From Datnioides undecimradiatus (taxonomy: Eukaryota > Chordata > Actinopteri > Lobotiformes > Datnioididae), in assembly GCA_008933995.1 (NCBI GenBank), contig WARS01000032.1:2249001-2313000 (forward strand): a stretch of 64,000 bases of DNA, in the 5' to 3' direction. This document shows, one piece after another, positions 29,501 to 38,909 of the stretch. Each line of letters opens with the position of its first letter. The first letter of the stretch is position 1. The notes below the pieces were generated by a model. That model was not told the DNA's origin, did not search any database, and was given only the letters and a program-made list of their open reading frames with translations. A program made the position numbers and the translations under genes.

Positions 29501-32500
29501 CAACATAATACATCTGAAATAAATCTTTTTTTTATGTAACTTATAATATATCGTTTAGGGTTTTTCAGCCATATATTTAATTTCTGAAGAATATTAAAAG
29601 TACTACTCAAAATACACTGCAATCCGGTAAAGTAGCTGCTGCACTATATACCTCGGTATAGTTTACAGTTAAAGCATTAAATACATATGATGTATTTAAT
29701 GCATATAAAACATGGGATAACAAAATATGACGCATGGGTATAGATCAAACTAATCAAGTTTCCAACAATAAAAGCTGCTTACACATTAACATAAAGGTAA
29801 TAAAATGACCTCCTCAAAGTTACGTTTGATTCTTCATCATGACAAGATGGTAACGTAATACTAACGTTAATCTTTTAGATTGACGTGTCTGACTTGTTAA
29901 CAGTTTTATATTCACACATCCAGCAGACAGAGAGCAACATCAGCACTGATTAGGAGTCATGTTTCTGGATACCTGATGAATCCAAGTCCAACAGTCACTC
30001 CCATTCTAGCTCTGATTTGCTCTCCGCTGACTCCAGAGGCTCTATCTGGCCCTTTGGCTGATAAATGCTTCACTATGTTTACCAGCTACTGGATAATTTG
30101 GTCGGTCTACCGTTTGGTGCAGGGCAGGTGGCATGCGGAATGCCTGCTGCGGCTGACAACCCTATTAAAGCAACGAGAGTGACTCAAAATCACAGGGTGG
30201 AACTCCAAAACGAGACAATATTGTGATATTTGTACCATTACTTCAGTAAATGATCTGAGTACCTCTTAAAATATGGCCAATACAGCCCCATCACAGTTCC
30301 ACCGAGTCTGCACTAGCTGTTCAGATAAGGATGATGCAAAAGCATGATGTGCTGTTGATATACCTCCAGGATCAAGGTATGGTACCTATGCACAACCTCG
30401 CTCTGCAGTGCAGGGCTGTGTAAAGTCACCGCAGTTCATCTGTGAAACTGTGGCAGTGTCCTTACATTTGCTTTCAAGGCCTCACGCCAATGAGGAAGTA
30501 ACGTTCTTGTGCTTCAGCATTATTTAAAAGAGATGAACTTTAAACTAGGTCACTTCATATCAACAACTCTGTCCCCTTTTTTTCTGTCCGAGCAGAGTCC
30601 ACAGAAACAAGCTCAACCCCACCCAAACACAACTTATCTAGCTACGTCCAGATGACAAAAACAAAGATTCAGGGACAGTTTGGTAACGCTCTGAATACCA
30701 TTCATGCAATATGACCGGCCGAATACTCCACCTACTAAGCCTGTTTCTGCAGTGCTGGAAGCTGCCACAAAACCTGACTAATTCTATCCTTTTATCTTTA
30801 CAAAATGCATGTTAAAGAAAATGAATAGTTAAGAAATTGAAATTTTAAACTTAATGCAAAATAAGCTCTCTAGAGACTCTGGCTTTGTAAAAGAAATCAG
30901 TGTGAGCACCATTGGAGCGGTGGTATTTAAAAACCTCCCATCCAGGAACTGACACAGTTCTGTCCTGTACACTAGCAGGCAAACAGGCCGTGTGTTCCCT
31001 AATCGGAATTTTTGGGCCTCTTTAATGCTGAGCGTTGCAGATGTTGCCTGGTATTAGGCCATGCTGCTGCTGATCAAAGCTGCGGAGAGTGAGCCCCTGC
31101 TGGCCTACCTCTAATCCCCAACGCTCATGCATGCAGTCGGGGCCAGGACTGGTGCCCCACTTGGGGACAGTCAGCCTCACTCCATGACCCCGCTGAAGGG
31201 AGAACCTTTTCATTGCCTTTGCTTGTGGAGTACACCACTCACTCCACAGCCCTTTGAGATTTCTGGGGAGCATCCTGCATCCAGTTTGACAGACAGACAG
31301 CCGAGCAGGCCAGGCTGCTCCCATAGGGCAGGAAAAGCCTCTGCTCTTCCCTGCCCCCCTCCCCAGTTTCCTATCTCGGAGTATGCCGACAGGCAGACAG
31401 GAGTGACATATCAGCATGACATTGTTCAGCCTAGATTCAGCTGCTTACCACAAAGCAATGGGAATTTCAATAGCATACCCCTCTGTTTCTTTTTCACTTA
31501 TTTCCACAGGGGCACAGACTAAACAACTGCACACTCACTCACAGAGAAGACAGCAAGACAAAGTGTTTTTTAAAACCTGTTGCACTTACCTGCGCCTTTT
31601 GTTAAAATTTTTTAAAAGACAATTATTAGGATGACCAGTAATTCTCAGTGTGAAAAGCAATAAGCTGGGGAGAGATAAAGAGATATGGGAAGATAAATGG
31701 AAACTGTCAGATGGTGTGAGGGAGGAGGAGATGCGAGGAGAGATAGCGAGAGGAGAGGGAGGGGGATCGATCATGAGAGAAATTGAGAGAGGGAGGAAGA
31801 TTCGGCGTGAGAGGAGGAGGAGAGGAGGGTGGGAGGATGTCAGCCAAGAAGGCAATCTATATTAGACAGAAAACAGTTCTCCTGGCTTTAAGTGCTACAA
31901 GCTGACACCACCATCCTCTCCATGTCTGCCTCAGCAGACATACACACACACACGTGCGAACCATCGGAGATACCAACATCCAGCTCTGCACTGACGCTCT
32001 GCGGCCAACACTTCATTTAAGACCACTTCTACACGTGTGGCTTGCACGTGAAGAGACATGAAATACATAAATCTATTCTTTGATTGCTCGCTCTTTTTTG
32101 CATCTTGTTTGCACGCATAACGCTACTAAACGCAAAAACCTCAGCCCGCACCAACACATGCATATTGGATTTGAGCTCTGGAACGTGTGAAATCTGATTA
32201 CACAATTACATAATGACTCAGCAATAGGCCATTTAGAAAGACCATTAGCTGTCAGGCCAGGACATGGATGTGAGAAAGGATGAGACAGCCTAGTGCCTCA
32301 TTTCTGAAGTCCTCCCAGGAGTGTTTTGCTTACATGGAGATGATGTCATTTTGGTGATCAAAGCTGCGTTTTATACATTTAAGTGAAGCTGACACTTGAA
32401 TGGTGCGATTCATAAATCCCTCTTGACCGGTAAAGCATCATTTGAATAGCAAAATTCATTCAAACTAAACCACTACCAGGGATTTCTCATATTGTTGTCA

Positions 32501-35500
32501 GGATAACCAGTGGCCGTTGATTTAAAAAAAACAAACAAAACAAAACACAAACAACAACAAAAAAAACCCAATGACCAAATCTGCGCAGACTGTTCTCCTT
32601 CTGCCTTTGAAAATGTTTTCATAGAGATGCAAGTGTGAGTGTGGGAGCAATCTGGCGTGCTGACTATACGAGAGAGCGACGTGGCACAGACGAGGCAGAG
32701 TGAACGGTTCTCTGCTTAATAGCTGCCACAGTCCGCTGGAGAAAGCTAGGAGCTTCATTAAGCCTTTAAACCCTGCAGAGTCCTTTAAGTCATCACGTCA
32801 CCAGCCGCTGCCTCCTCGGAGAGGGCCTGAGGTCAGAGTGGAAAGACACGGTCCTGGATTGAGATTCCTCTAAGCTTTTAGAGTAATTGAACTATCACTG
32901 TCTTCTTGAAATGTTAACATCTTGCATCTACATGGAATACAGACATCATATCAGTAGAAGTAAAGCTGCTTTCATCACTTTCATCTTCTGGTTCCAAGTT
33001 AAGTGCTTATATTTTATTACTTCCAATACTGATTAAAACTTTTGAGTGAAATGGTAACAAAAAAGCCAAAGATATAAAAATATACAGTATGTATGTTTTA
33101 ATTTTACATTCCTGTGATGTCAATTTGCAATAATAATTTGGTGTTTGTTTCATTCTTAATTTCACTGGGCTGTCTGTTAAGCATGTCAGCTGAATCTGTC
33201 CAAAAATCAAGAAAAAACAAGCGACTCTCTACAGAAAAACACTAAGAAGTTAAGTGGGAAGAGAAAAAGTACAATTAAAAACACATTTATAAGGTATTTT
33301 GACAGTCTCTCATCTAAAGATGCTGCAGAATAAAAACTGGTGATGACAAAACTGCAGAATGTGTGCAGTGTTAGCCTAGTTGTAAAGGCTAACACTGCAC
33401 ACAGTGGTGACTTGATGACCGGCTAACAACACGAGCTGGAGTTCAGCCCCAAAGCAATAAAAACAGTATGTTGTTATTTGAATTTTGTAAATAAGCACTT
33501 CGATATCATTCGGAATGTGCTGAACTTCAAAATTTGCTTTGAGAATTTATTGCAGGTAAAACTTTAGATTAAAAACATGCAATAGAAAAGGAGTACTATT
33601 CAATGTTATTTTGAGAAAGTGAGGAAATAATTCCCATTTCTAATTATGATCAAAACGTGAAAACTTTTATTTATTTATTTTTACCTCAGCTGCGGAGATC
33701 TTGGTTTCACCGGTCTCGAATGTTTTCGTGTCCCTTAGTTTTGTGTCTTCAAAGCCTATACATGTTTCTTCCTATGCACCTACAATACAGTCTACGAGAA
33801 ACTGAAGGTGCACATGAGCCTTTCAAGCCACCCTCTTTTGTTTTTTAGTAAAAGTGCAATTCCATAAAAACAGGTACATTTGACATGTTGGTTTTGTAAA
33901 ACATGGTGATTATCTGCAACACTAAATTAGATATCTCTGCTTTTATTAGTTCCACATGAACAAGTCTTCCTGCCACATTCACCTTGCTGGCAGACGCTGG
34001 AAACAACACAGGATTATTTCCTGAAAACTGGGTGCAGCATGTTGAAACTGTTATCGAGCCTGACTTTATTTCACAGGAGCCTGTGAGCTATAAACCTGGG
34101 GGAATTAATACCTTGATAGTTTCTAGGCCAGCATATGCCAGTGGTCGTTAATTTTGCCCATAAAGCAGGCCAAATCTTAACACCACTTTAGATTTACAAG
34201 AAACTGCTTTTAAAAAAGCAAACATCCCGACTTTAATAGGGTGAGTAGAAAGCTCACTAAAACGCAGTGGGTATGCTGAAGTGCATGGATGAGAGTGTTT
34301 GCAAAGCCGAGTAGCCTAATGAATCTAAATTATTTAGTGCACTGCTTTGGTTTGGTTAAGAACTCTGGGTCCTCCTCCTCTAGGGAAACCCTGTGCCAGT
34401 GCGTGTTAGGGTTCAGTGTGCCATTTCCTTTTCTTGCTCATCTACAGACACTCACACACAAACTACTATCTCTGGGTAAGGGACCAGAACCATCCAAGCA
34501 GGGGGCAGCTTCATTACTTGCTGAGCTGGGGATCTCCTGTCCTCAGAGCGGAGGCCCTTTTAACAGAGCGACACTGACCTGAACCCAATACTTTTACCTG
34601 AATGGGCAATTAAATCATGGCCATGCCTCAAGTGTGCAGCCAGAAAAATCTGTTAAACCCAACTCTCTGGAGGAGGGGCACTTTCTATTTAGTGCTGAGA
34701 CATTTTGGGCCTCCCAGCAACACAATGTGCATGTATTGATTAGATGAGTCTGTGTATGTATTTTTTCCCCCCAAAACTCTTTTCCCTTGTACTCAAAACT
34801 CTAATAAAGCTGGCTCGGCATTACAAGAGGCTCCTGTGTGGGCAGCTCTGAAAGGATCACTCGTCAGCCTGCCAAAGAGGACAGCGGCCCTTTGATCTAG
34901 GCAGCCTTCTGTACATGTGTATGTGTGCGTGTGTGTTTGTGTGTCTAGCGGGGCAAAGTGAGTTCTCTCATCTGGCCATTGCAGAGTCTGTGCACTCAAA
35001 GCATGACCTGCACCCTTCAAAGTCAAACTGGACTCTGCTTAGACCACAGGATCTGGCAAGACGCACCATGACAACTCTCCGACTTAACAGCCTCTTCCCA
35101 TCATTCTCCTGCTTCCCTAATCATGCTGAGTGCTGAGTACCTCATCTGTCACTCTTATTAAAGATACACTTCAGTTCACTGGCTGCTCATTTACTTAATA
35201 CCCATGCTATTGCTCGCTTTAAAACTGCACAGTGCTCTTATTGAGCAACTGAATAATAAAAAGAGAGTTGAGATACTGGACTTCCTGTATCAAAGGCCAC
35301 TCTGCATGCCTGTGCACGCAGACAAAAAGGCCCTCAGTGTGACTCGGGTCTACAGTTGTGGCAGCTGCGCCTGCGACTCAGCCAGAAAGTCAGCTGAGAC
35401 TGGCCCTATCTCCACTATCTGGGCAGGACAACCATTCAAAGTCAGCTCAACATGTGTCAGCATGGCATCCCCCCCAGTATTACCCCCAGCCACCCACCCA

Positions 35501-38500
35501 CCGCTTCCTCCTCAGCAGACGTGCCTGACATTCTAGACGAGCCAGAGTACATTCCTCACATGCTTCCATCATGAAAGGAAACAGCAGAAGAAGAGGCCAG
35601 ACGTGCCACAGGAGCATCAGCGCAGCTTTTCTCTTTACAGTGAAAGCATCTGTGTGTGATTCTCAATGGGACTGAATGAGAATTAGGCCTTTTGTGCACT
35701 CTGCAGCCTGGGCGTTGAGTGGTGTTATTGGCTGTGAGCGCAGGGGGGGGCGGAGAGGGAGGTTGCTCAGGTGACCAGGGTTAAGCTGTTTCACATGGGA
35801 TGTGGAGGCGTTGCCCTCGCAGGGGCATCAGGGCTGCTTTTGCCTGGCTATGGCTGCTGCTGCTGGTTGAGCTCAGCTGACTGCACATGCTCCTGTAGGA
35901 TTCATTTATGGGGTTTTTTTCCCTGTTAAATGCACATCCATCCACATGAGCCCCAGTGTGCATACTCATGCAGCCTGCCATATGATGCTATCTAAATGAA
36001 ATCATTCTACCTCAAGCTAGCCACGATACAAGAGCACGAGAGGTCACGAATGAGGCACACGTGACTGTGAACGGGAGCACATGTGGCCATTTTCAGCTTC
36101 ATATTGAGTGACCTCTAGTTCAACAGCCTCTCGGGAGAGGAAGCTAGAGAGTGTTAGCGCCAATACTTTAGGCCCAAAAAACAGTTTATCCTCAACTGTC
36201 CTGACCAGACATTCGGTTTCACCACCCCCACAATTTTCACCCTTCTTAACAGCGACAGCAATAGCAGCAGTGGTGGAGGCAGTGGCACGGTGAAAAAAAG
36301 GGCTTCCTGAGCTTTGGAGGAGCACGTTAACCCAGCTTGGCAGGCAGTTAGTTAGTGTGACAGTAGCCGCGCTGGGTGCCAATGGAACAGGCACTGTGCA
36401 GCATCTCAATGACCAGAATTCACTGGGTCCACAGAGAGAGTTTATGGTCCTCTGAGCCATACCGCTCCCACCCCTACTCTCCATCCAACCACAAAGGCAT
36501 TCAGCCTTTTCATTAGGATGATAATGGGGCAAAAGCCGGAAAGGGCCCCATGTCTGAGCACCATAAGTTGTGGTGATGGCTTTGTGGCGATGTCATGCGT
36601 GTCCATGGGAGCACAGTGTGCTGCTACGTTCTGACAAAGACAGTCCAGGATGGCAGAAACAAAACAAGAAAAAAACAGACCTGGAAATTTGAAGGAATCC
36701 CCTGAGACAAAGGTAGATCTGGCAAAGCAGCAGCCTCTGGACCGTGACCTCAGTGTGACCCACTCATGCCACCACACAGTTATAACGTAAACATGGTAAA
36801 CCATCGCTGGGAAGCACGCTTAGGCTAGACTTGGAATAATAACCTTCCGAATTGCTGCCGCAGTTATCAGCAGAGGTCTTGTGCTGCACTCACCTTGCCT
36901 GACAGCATTCACAATGTGTGACAGTAATATCAGGAACATGTGGGCCCGCTCTTCATCAGTCCTGCAAGAATCTAAGACATTTGACTCTGAGCACATGCTG
37001 CTAAAAATCTGCACCACGATCTTTGCCAGTGTTCAAACTGTCAAACATGCTCTACCTCCCTGCCTCAGCAAAAGAGGGAAATAATTAGTTGCTTTGCTCT
37101 ATTAGTCCAATATCGTAATATGCACCTGTCTCATTTGTTGTGAAGTTTGTGAACATCACACCACCTATCTGCAGTCAAACTATGCAACAAGCACAATGCC
37201 TGAATAAGTCCCAGGATGAGCCAAAACCTGATCATGAGGGAATGAGATCATTATCTGAATGCATCACTTGACTTACCTGCATAGAAACGTAACAGGGAGC
37301 CAATTTCTGTGTTAAGCCCTTCCTCTTGAACCCTCCACGGGTCCTTAAATCCAAGCTTAAAGAGAAAGTCGTTCTGGATCTGTAGAGGCCTCTCATCTGG
37401 ACTAAGTCTCCTGACAGCCTCACCATGCAGCTGAACATACAGCGTGGGGCTAGAATCACAGGAATCTCCATTGTGATCTGCTGTCAGCCCTGATTTTTCA
37501 GCAGTCTGGCCACAGTCCGGATCTTGGATGTCAGGTGAATTACCTGTAGAACAGGCTCTTGACAATGAGCCGGCACTACTGCTGGGTGGCAAGCTGCCCA
37601 GACTGTGTGGGTTGAGTCTGCTCTCTGGCCCCATATTGTTCGCCATGTTGTTTAAATGTTCCATGTTGCACTGCTTGTAGTTGGCAGAGACAGCATCAAT
37701 TCCATTGGTGTGATGTTGGGCAATGGGGTCCATGCTTGCACTAGATGCCGGGCAGTCAAGCTCCAGTTCGTCTGAGGAGCTGCCATACATGTCGTGGCCC
37801 TCTGTGGCGCTGTCAAACGAGGGGCTGAGGATGGATGCCTCTGTGCCCAAGACCATGTCATCACTGAGGGAGTCCCTGTGCTCGCTGAGCCGGGCCCCTG
37901 AGCTCAGGTCATCAAATGCACTGCTCTCCACATCTGAGCCTGAATTTAAGCCATAGCTGTCCACGCCGTTCCTGTGCTCTGAGTCTTCATCGTTGGGGGT
38001 ATCCATGTTAGAGTTAGAATTTAAATCTGACAGTGAGCAGGCTATGTTGTCCTGTGACTCTGATTCTGGGGTGAAAAGTTTTCCATCAACGTCCTGTTGC
38101 TTTTGCCTCTCATCTGCATTCTCCATGAGCAGCAGTCTCAACCTGTCACTCGGATGGCCCCTCATTTCTGAGGATTCCAGGGGAGTCAGGTGGTTGCATT
38201 TCATACTCGAGTTTTCGTTCACCTTGCATGGGTTATCGTTATATTCATACTTCATGTTGCAGTTGCCATTTTGGTCAGTCTTGGGGTTTTCTTTACAAAA
38301 AATGCGCATAACGGACGTCGACTTACTGCAGAGTTTACTCAGACGGAGCGCCACCTCGCCGGCTGTGGTGTCCATAGTGCAAAGGACCGGTCTGGGATAT
38401 GAGGGCGTCAGTCTATCGTGGACATGTATGGAGCCCCGGTGGAGATCTGCTCTCACCCACTCGCGATCCGCGGGCTGCAGCTGCATGTTCTGTCGGTGCT

Positions 38501-38909
38501 TCAGCAGAGTCTTCCTATCCAGACTCCGAGTGTGTAAAGACGCAGAGGACAGGGCCGAGTTCATCTTGGCGCCGCAGGCGGCGGTGACAGCTGAGGTGGC
38601 GGTGGCTGCAGCTGCGGCGGAGAGGTTCCTCTTCAAGCGCCTCCGTCTCAACAGGAGCGAGCTGGAGTTGCTGGATGAGCCCCGGCCATTAGACACCACG
38701 GCTCGGTTTGACGCACTAGATCCCACGGTGGAGGCGGATCGAGAGAGGCTATTCCCGTTCTTTGCCTCTACGCGGGTGGGTGCCAAATGTCCACCGCCAT
38801 CATCCACTGGAGTCCCCCGGGCGACAGACAGTCCGCTGGGCTTCTTCATTAACTTGGTCGCGCCTCCATCCGACGCGCCATCCTCAGCGACAGCCTGTAC
38901 ACTTTCCAT
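256..38909 (-). CDS. phlpp1: PHLPP1, PH domain and leucine-rich repeat protein phosphatase 1 (spliced, 3' end beyond left edge)
   Basis: Joined minus-strand exons: 38909-37277, 12389-12193, 11053-10928, 10084-9936, 6260-6114, 4616-4389, 3117-2915, 2537-2477, 1697-1602, 936-781 and 456-256. All phases agree, giving 1065 codons plus 2 bases. Order of domains: basic/Ala-rich N-terminus, Ras-association-like halves split by a Ser/Asn-rich linker, PH domain (about residues 558-652), then LRRs to the window edge. Family knowledge: PHLPP1 is a PP2C-type Ser/Thr phosphatase that dephosphorylates the hydrophobic motif of Akt and PKC; the PH domain and LRRs act in targeting. The catalytic PP2C domain and C-terminal tail are not in this window. 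PHLPP1 is preferred to PHLPP2 because the long first exon carries the [18 protein letters not shown] and [11 protein letters not shown] landmarks. The start ATG (38907-38909) is the first in frame after an in-frame TAA at 38961-38963 and has a good Kozak context (GAGATGG). Confidence 0.96.
457..780 (-). other. phlpp1 intron 10 (324 bp)
   Basis: Bounded by TCTGACAG|GTAGCA and CTCTCAG|CTTACG. Nothing else recognised. Confidence 0.9.
781..936 (-). CDS. phlpp1: phlpp1 exon 10, LRRs
   Basis: Acceptor TGCCGCAG|GTTGTT, donor TCTGACAG|GTAGCA, 156 bp, phase 2-2. It encodes [39 protein letters not shown] and [12 protein letters not shown], a close match to PHLPP1 (AGHNQL and [11 protein letters not shown] are hallmark segments). 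Confidence 0.96.
937..1601 (-). other. phlpp1 intron 9 (665 bp)
   Basis: Mostly unremarkable. It contains a purine-rich block on the + strand (about 1293-1400, GAGA-type) that would be a pyrimidine tract in the transcript. Confidence 0.9.
1602..1697 (-). CDS. phlpp1: phlpp1 exon 9, LRRs
   Basis: Acceptor CTGTAG|GAACCA, donor CCGGCGCG|GTGAGT, 96 bp, phase 2-2. It encodes [19 protein letters not shown] then [13 protein letters not shown], matching the PHLPP1 stretch before the phosphatase-proximal LRRs. A GAT/ATG microsatellite lies 19 bp upstream of the exon. Confidence 0.95.
1716..1746. repeat. (GAT)n trinucleotide repeat
   Basis: About nine GAT units 19 bp upstream of phlpp1 exon 9 in transcript sense, with one interruption (GATAAATGATG). 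Confidence 0.95.
2205..2275. repeat. Candidate 3' tail of a fish SINE/LINE
   Basis: TCAGTCAATC followed by CTTTATTTGTATAGCACCTT resembles the common fish retroposon tail (tcaatcaatc-tttatttatatagcgcc type). The fragment is too short and diverged to name. Confidence 0.35.
2477..2537 (-). CDS. phlpp1: phlpp1 exon 8, short LRR exon
   Basis: Acceptor CCCTACAG|AGCTAC, donor CTCGAG|GTGAGA, 61 bp, phase 1 in and 2 out. It encodes [20 protein letters not shown] with the shared Glu and the shared Arg that follows. It is too short to be found as an ORF; it was located by the missing LRR segment and by the matching phases on both sides. Confidence 0.94.
2538..2914 (-). other. phlpp1 intron 7 (377 bp)
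   Basis: Starts at the weak GTTGGT donor and ends CCCTACAG. Nothing else recognised. Confidence 0.88.
2915..3117 (-). CDS. phlpp1: phlpp1 exon 7, LRRs (weak donor)
   Basis: Acceptor TCTGTCAG|GTTGAA, 203 bp, phase 2 in and 1 out. It encodes [54 protein letters not shown] and LKGIYASNN. The only donor that restores the conserved reading is AACG|GTTGGT, a poor match to the consensus beyond GT. Joining there gives NNELRQLDV, as in the family. Confidence 0.93.
3118..4388 (-). other. phlpp1 intron 6 (1271 bp)
   Basis: AT-rich in 3400-3700; no gene or repeat recognised. Confidence 0.88.
4389..4616 (-). CDS. phlpp1: phlpp1 exon 6, LRRs
   Basis: Acceptor CTCACAG|TTTGCA, donor GATCTAAG|GTACAA, 228 bp, phase 2-2. 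It encodes [59 protein letters not shown] and VKHIDLR, about three and a half LRRs that align directly with PHLPP1. Confidence 0.96.
4617..6113 (-). other. phlpp1 intron 5 (1497 bp)
   Basis: Contains the E-box/X-box pair at 5691-5712. Otherwise nothing recognised. Confidence 0.88.
5691..5712. promoter_or_regulatory. Candidate E-box plus RFX X-box in a phlpp1 intron
   Basis: CACGTG at 5691-5696 is followed three bases later by GTTGCTAGGTAAC at 5700-5712, close to the palindromic RFX consensus (GTTGCYNNGCAAC type). Both are inside the intron between exons 5 and 6. Motif match only. Confidence 0.3.
6114..6260 (-). CDS. phlpp1: phlpp1 exon 5, LRRs
   Basis: Acceptor TTTCCAG|ATTTTC, donor ATGGCCAA|GTAAGT, 147 bp, phase 2-2. 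It encodes [36 protein letters not shown] and [10 protein letters not shown] (Arg and Asn codons shared with the neighbours). This is the typical LxxLxLxxN spacing of PHLPP LRRs. A GAAGA repeat begins about 30 bp upstream of the acceptor, on the intron side. Confidence 0.96.
6291..6326. repeat. (GAAGA)n pentanucleotide repeat
   Basis: About seven units, beginning about 30 bp from the exon 5 acceptor. In the transcript it is a TCTTC-type pyrimidine tract. Confidence 0.95.
6849..6911. repeat. (AC)n microsatellite, about 31 units
   Basis: Uninterrupted AC repeat, the longest in the window, in phlpp1 intron 4. Confidence 0.98.
7330..8015. repeat. Candidate degenerate dispersed repeat
   Basis: Two related segments 434 bp apart: GAGTGAATATTAGA at 7507-7520 and GAGTGAATACTAGA at 7941-7954, each followed by variants of a GCTAAT/AGTGAA block. 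The sequence between (gctcattgtgttggtgttctg, cagctaaacagctg) resembles interspersed repeat text I associate with percomorph fish. The family is not named because I cannot run a repeat search. Confidence 0.4.
9936..10084 (-). CDS. phlpp1: phlpp1 exon 4, start of LRR region
   Basis: Acceptor CATCTAG|ATGGTG, donor CTGCAGAG|GTACAT, 149 bp, phase 0 in and 2 out (residues about 653-702). It encodes [20 protein letters not shown] then [16 protein letters not shown], the first LRRs after the PH domain. The internal ATG is not a translation start; it is simply the first codon of the exon. Confidence 0.96.
10085..10927 (-). other. phlpp1 intron 3 (843 bp)
   Basis: Contains a GT repeat at 10194-10224. 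Nothing else recognised. Confidence 0.88.
10194..10224. repeat. (GT)n microsatellite with one interruption
   Basis: GT repeat broken by CT at about 10212-10214. Confidence 0.95.
10928..11053 (-). CDS. phlpp1: phlpp1 exon 3, second half of PH domain
   Basis: Acceptor CTGCAG|GTGGAG, donor GCCAAG|GTATTG, 126 bp, phase 0-0 (42 codons, residues about 611-652). It encodes [27 protein letters not shown] and [12 protein letters not shown]. The C-terminal PH helix with its conserved Trp is visible in LRWHR. Confidence 0.96.
11054..12192 (-). other. phlpp1 intron 2 (1139 bp)
   Basis: Splits the PH domain. Contains an AC repeat near 11524-11551. Nothing else recognised. Confidence 0.88.
11524..11551. 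repeat. (AC)n microsatellite with CGCGCG start
   Basis: ACGCGCGCAC followed by an AC run in phlpp1 intron 2; alternating purine-pyrimidine. Confidence 0.93.
12193..12389 (-). CDS. phlpp1: phlpp1 exon 2, first half of PH domain
   Basis: Acceptor TTGCAG|GGAAG, donor GGAAAA|GTATGT, 197 bp, phase 1 in and phase 0 out. It encodes [16 protein letters not shown], then [30 protein letters not shown] and [12 protein letters not shown], a near-exact match to the vertebrate PHLPP1 PH domain start (about residues 546-610). It follows the 25-kb first intron. Confidence 0.97.
12590..12765. repeat. Candidate degenerate dispersed repeat (GCATGTTAGCA-rich)
   Basis: Contains GCATGCTAGC (12621-12630), GTTTAGCAGGTTTAAGTG (12654-12671) and AGCATGTTAGCA (12697-12708), motifs typical of a widespread teleost interspersed repeat with alternating 'agcatgctaac' text. 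Assignment by recollection only. Confidence 0.35.
16822..16845. repeat. (AC)n microsatellite
   Basis: About 12 units; more CACA-rich sequence and a C13 run (16917-16929) follow. Confidence 0.95.
19132..19154. repeat. (AC)n microsatellite
   Basis: About 11 units in phlpp1 intron 1. Confidence 0.95.
20806..20838. repeat. (CTT)n repeat
   Basis: Seven CTT units followed by a T-rich end. On the minus strand it reads GAA repeats. Confidence 0.93.
29674..29702. repeat. Perfect 13-bp inverted repeat, 3-nt spacer
   Basis: GCATTAAATACAT, spacer ATG, then its reverse complement; AT-rich, in phlpp1 intron 1. Confidence 0.9.
31665..31840 (+). repeat. Polypurine GA-rich tract
   Basis: Nearly all purine on the + strand over about 170 bases, densest at 31711-31760 and 31810-31836, with few pyrimidine breaks. 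Not a clean microsatellite. Confidence 0.85.
32214..32223 (+). promoter_or_regulatory. Candidate NF-E2/AP-1 site in phlpp1 intron 1
   Basis: TGACTCAGCA matches the AP-1 core with the extended NF-E2/MAF flank. It sits in an AT-rich stretch with homeodomain-like TAAT and ATTA cores. Motif match only. Confidence 0.2.
33360..33403. repeat. Perfect 17-bp inverted repeat with 10-nt loop
   Basis: The left arm TGTGTGCAGTGTTAGCC (33360-33376) is the exact reverse complement of the right arm at 33387-33403, with the loop TAGTTGTAAA between. It is in phlpp1 intron 1. Pairing stops abruptly on both outer sides. Confidence 0.9.
37277..38909 (-). CDS. phlpp1: phlpp1 coding exon 1 (residues 1 to about 545)
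   Basis: The exon encodes 544 codons plus one base and ends at donor GCAG|GTAAGT. Visible landmarks: [14 protein letters not shown] and a short poly-Ala run near residues 84-102, [13 protein letters not shown] near 124-136, REWVRADL near 149, [17 protein letters not shown] near 174-190. A Ser/Asn/Asp-rich, low-complexity linker follows (about 195-485), and then [14 protein letters not shown] and [20 protein letters not shown] lead into RFYAG. This is the split Ras-association-like region known from PHLPP1. The open frame also extends 8 codons upstream to a GTG, but there is no ATG there, so Met at 38909 is chosen. Confidence 0.96.

Larger units (their letters stand above)
12390..37276 (-). 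other. phlpp1 intron 1 (about 24.9 kb)
   Basis: Phase-1 intron between the N-terminal exon and the PH domain. It holds several AC microsatellites, CTT and GA tracts, hairpins (15375-15403, 29674-29702, 33360-33403), a degenerate repeat candidate (12590-12765) and CpG/homeodomain-motif-rich stretches (21400-21740, 25740-26130). ORFs inside it are short, unrelated to any family I know, and lack exon-like boundaries, so no nested gene is called. Confidence 0.85.

Noticed and set aside
31022..31522. 131-codon ORFs on both strands
   Set aside because: Overlapping shadows in intron sequence with no domain or conserved motif.
36044..36532. 162-codon minus-strand ORF upstream of the exon 1 donor side
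   Set aside because: Lies in phlpp1 intron 1, mixed composition with no domain; frame is not that of any neighbouring exon.
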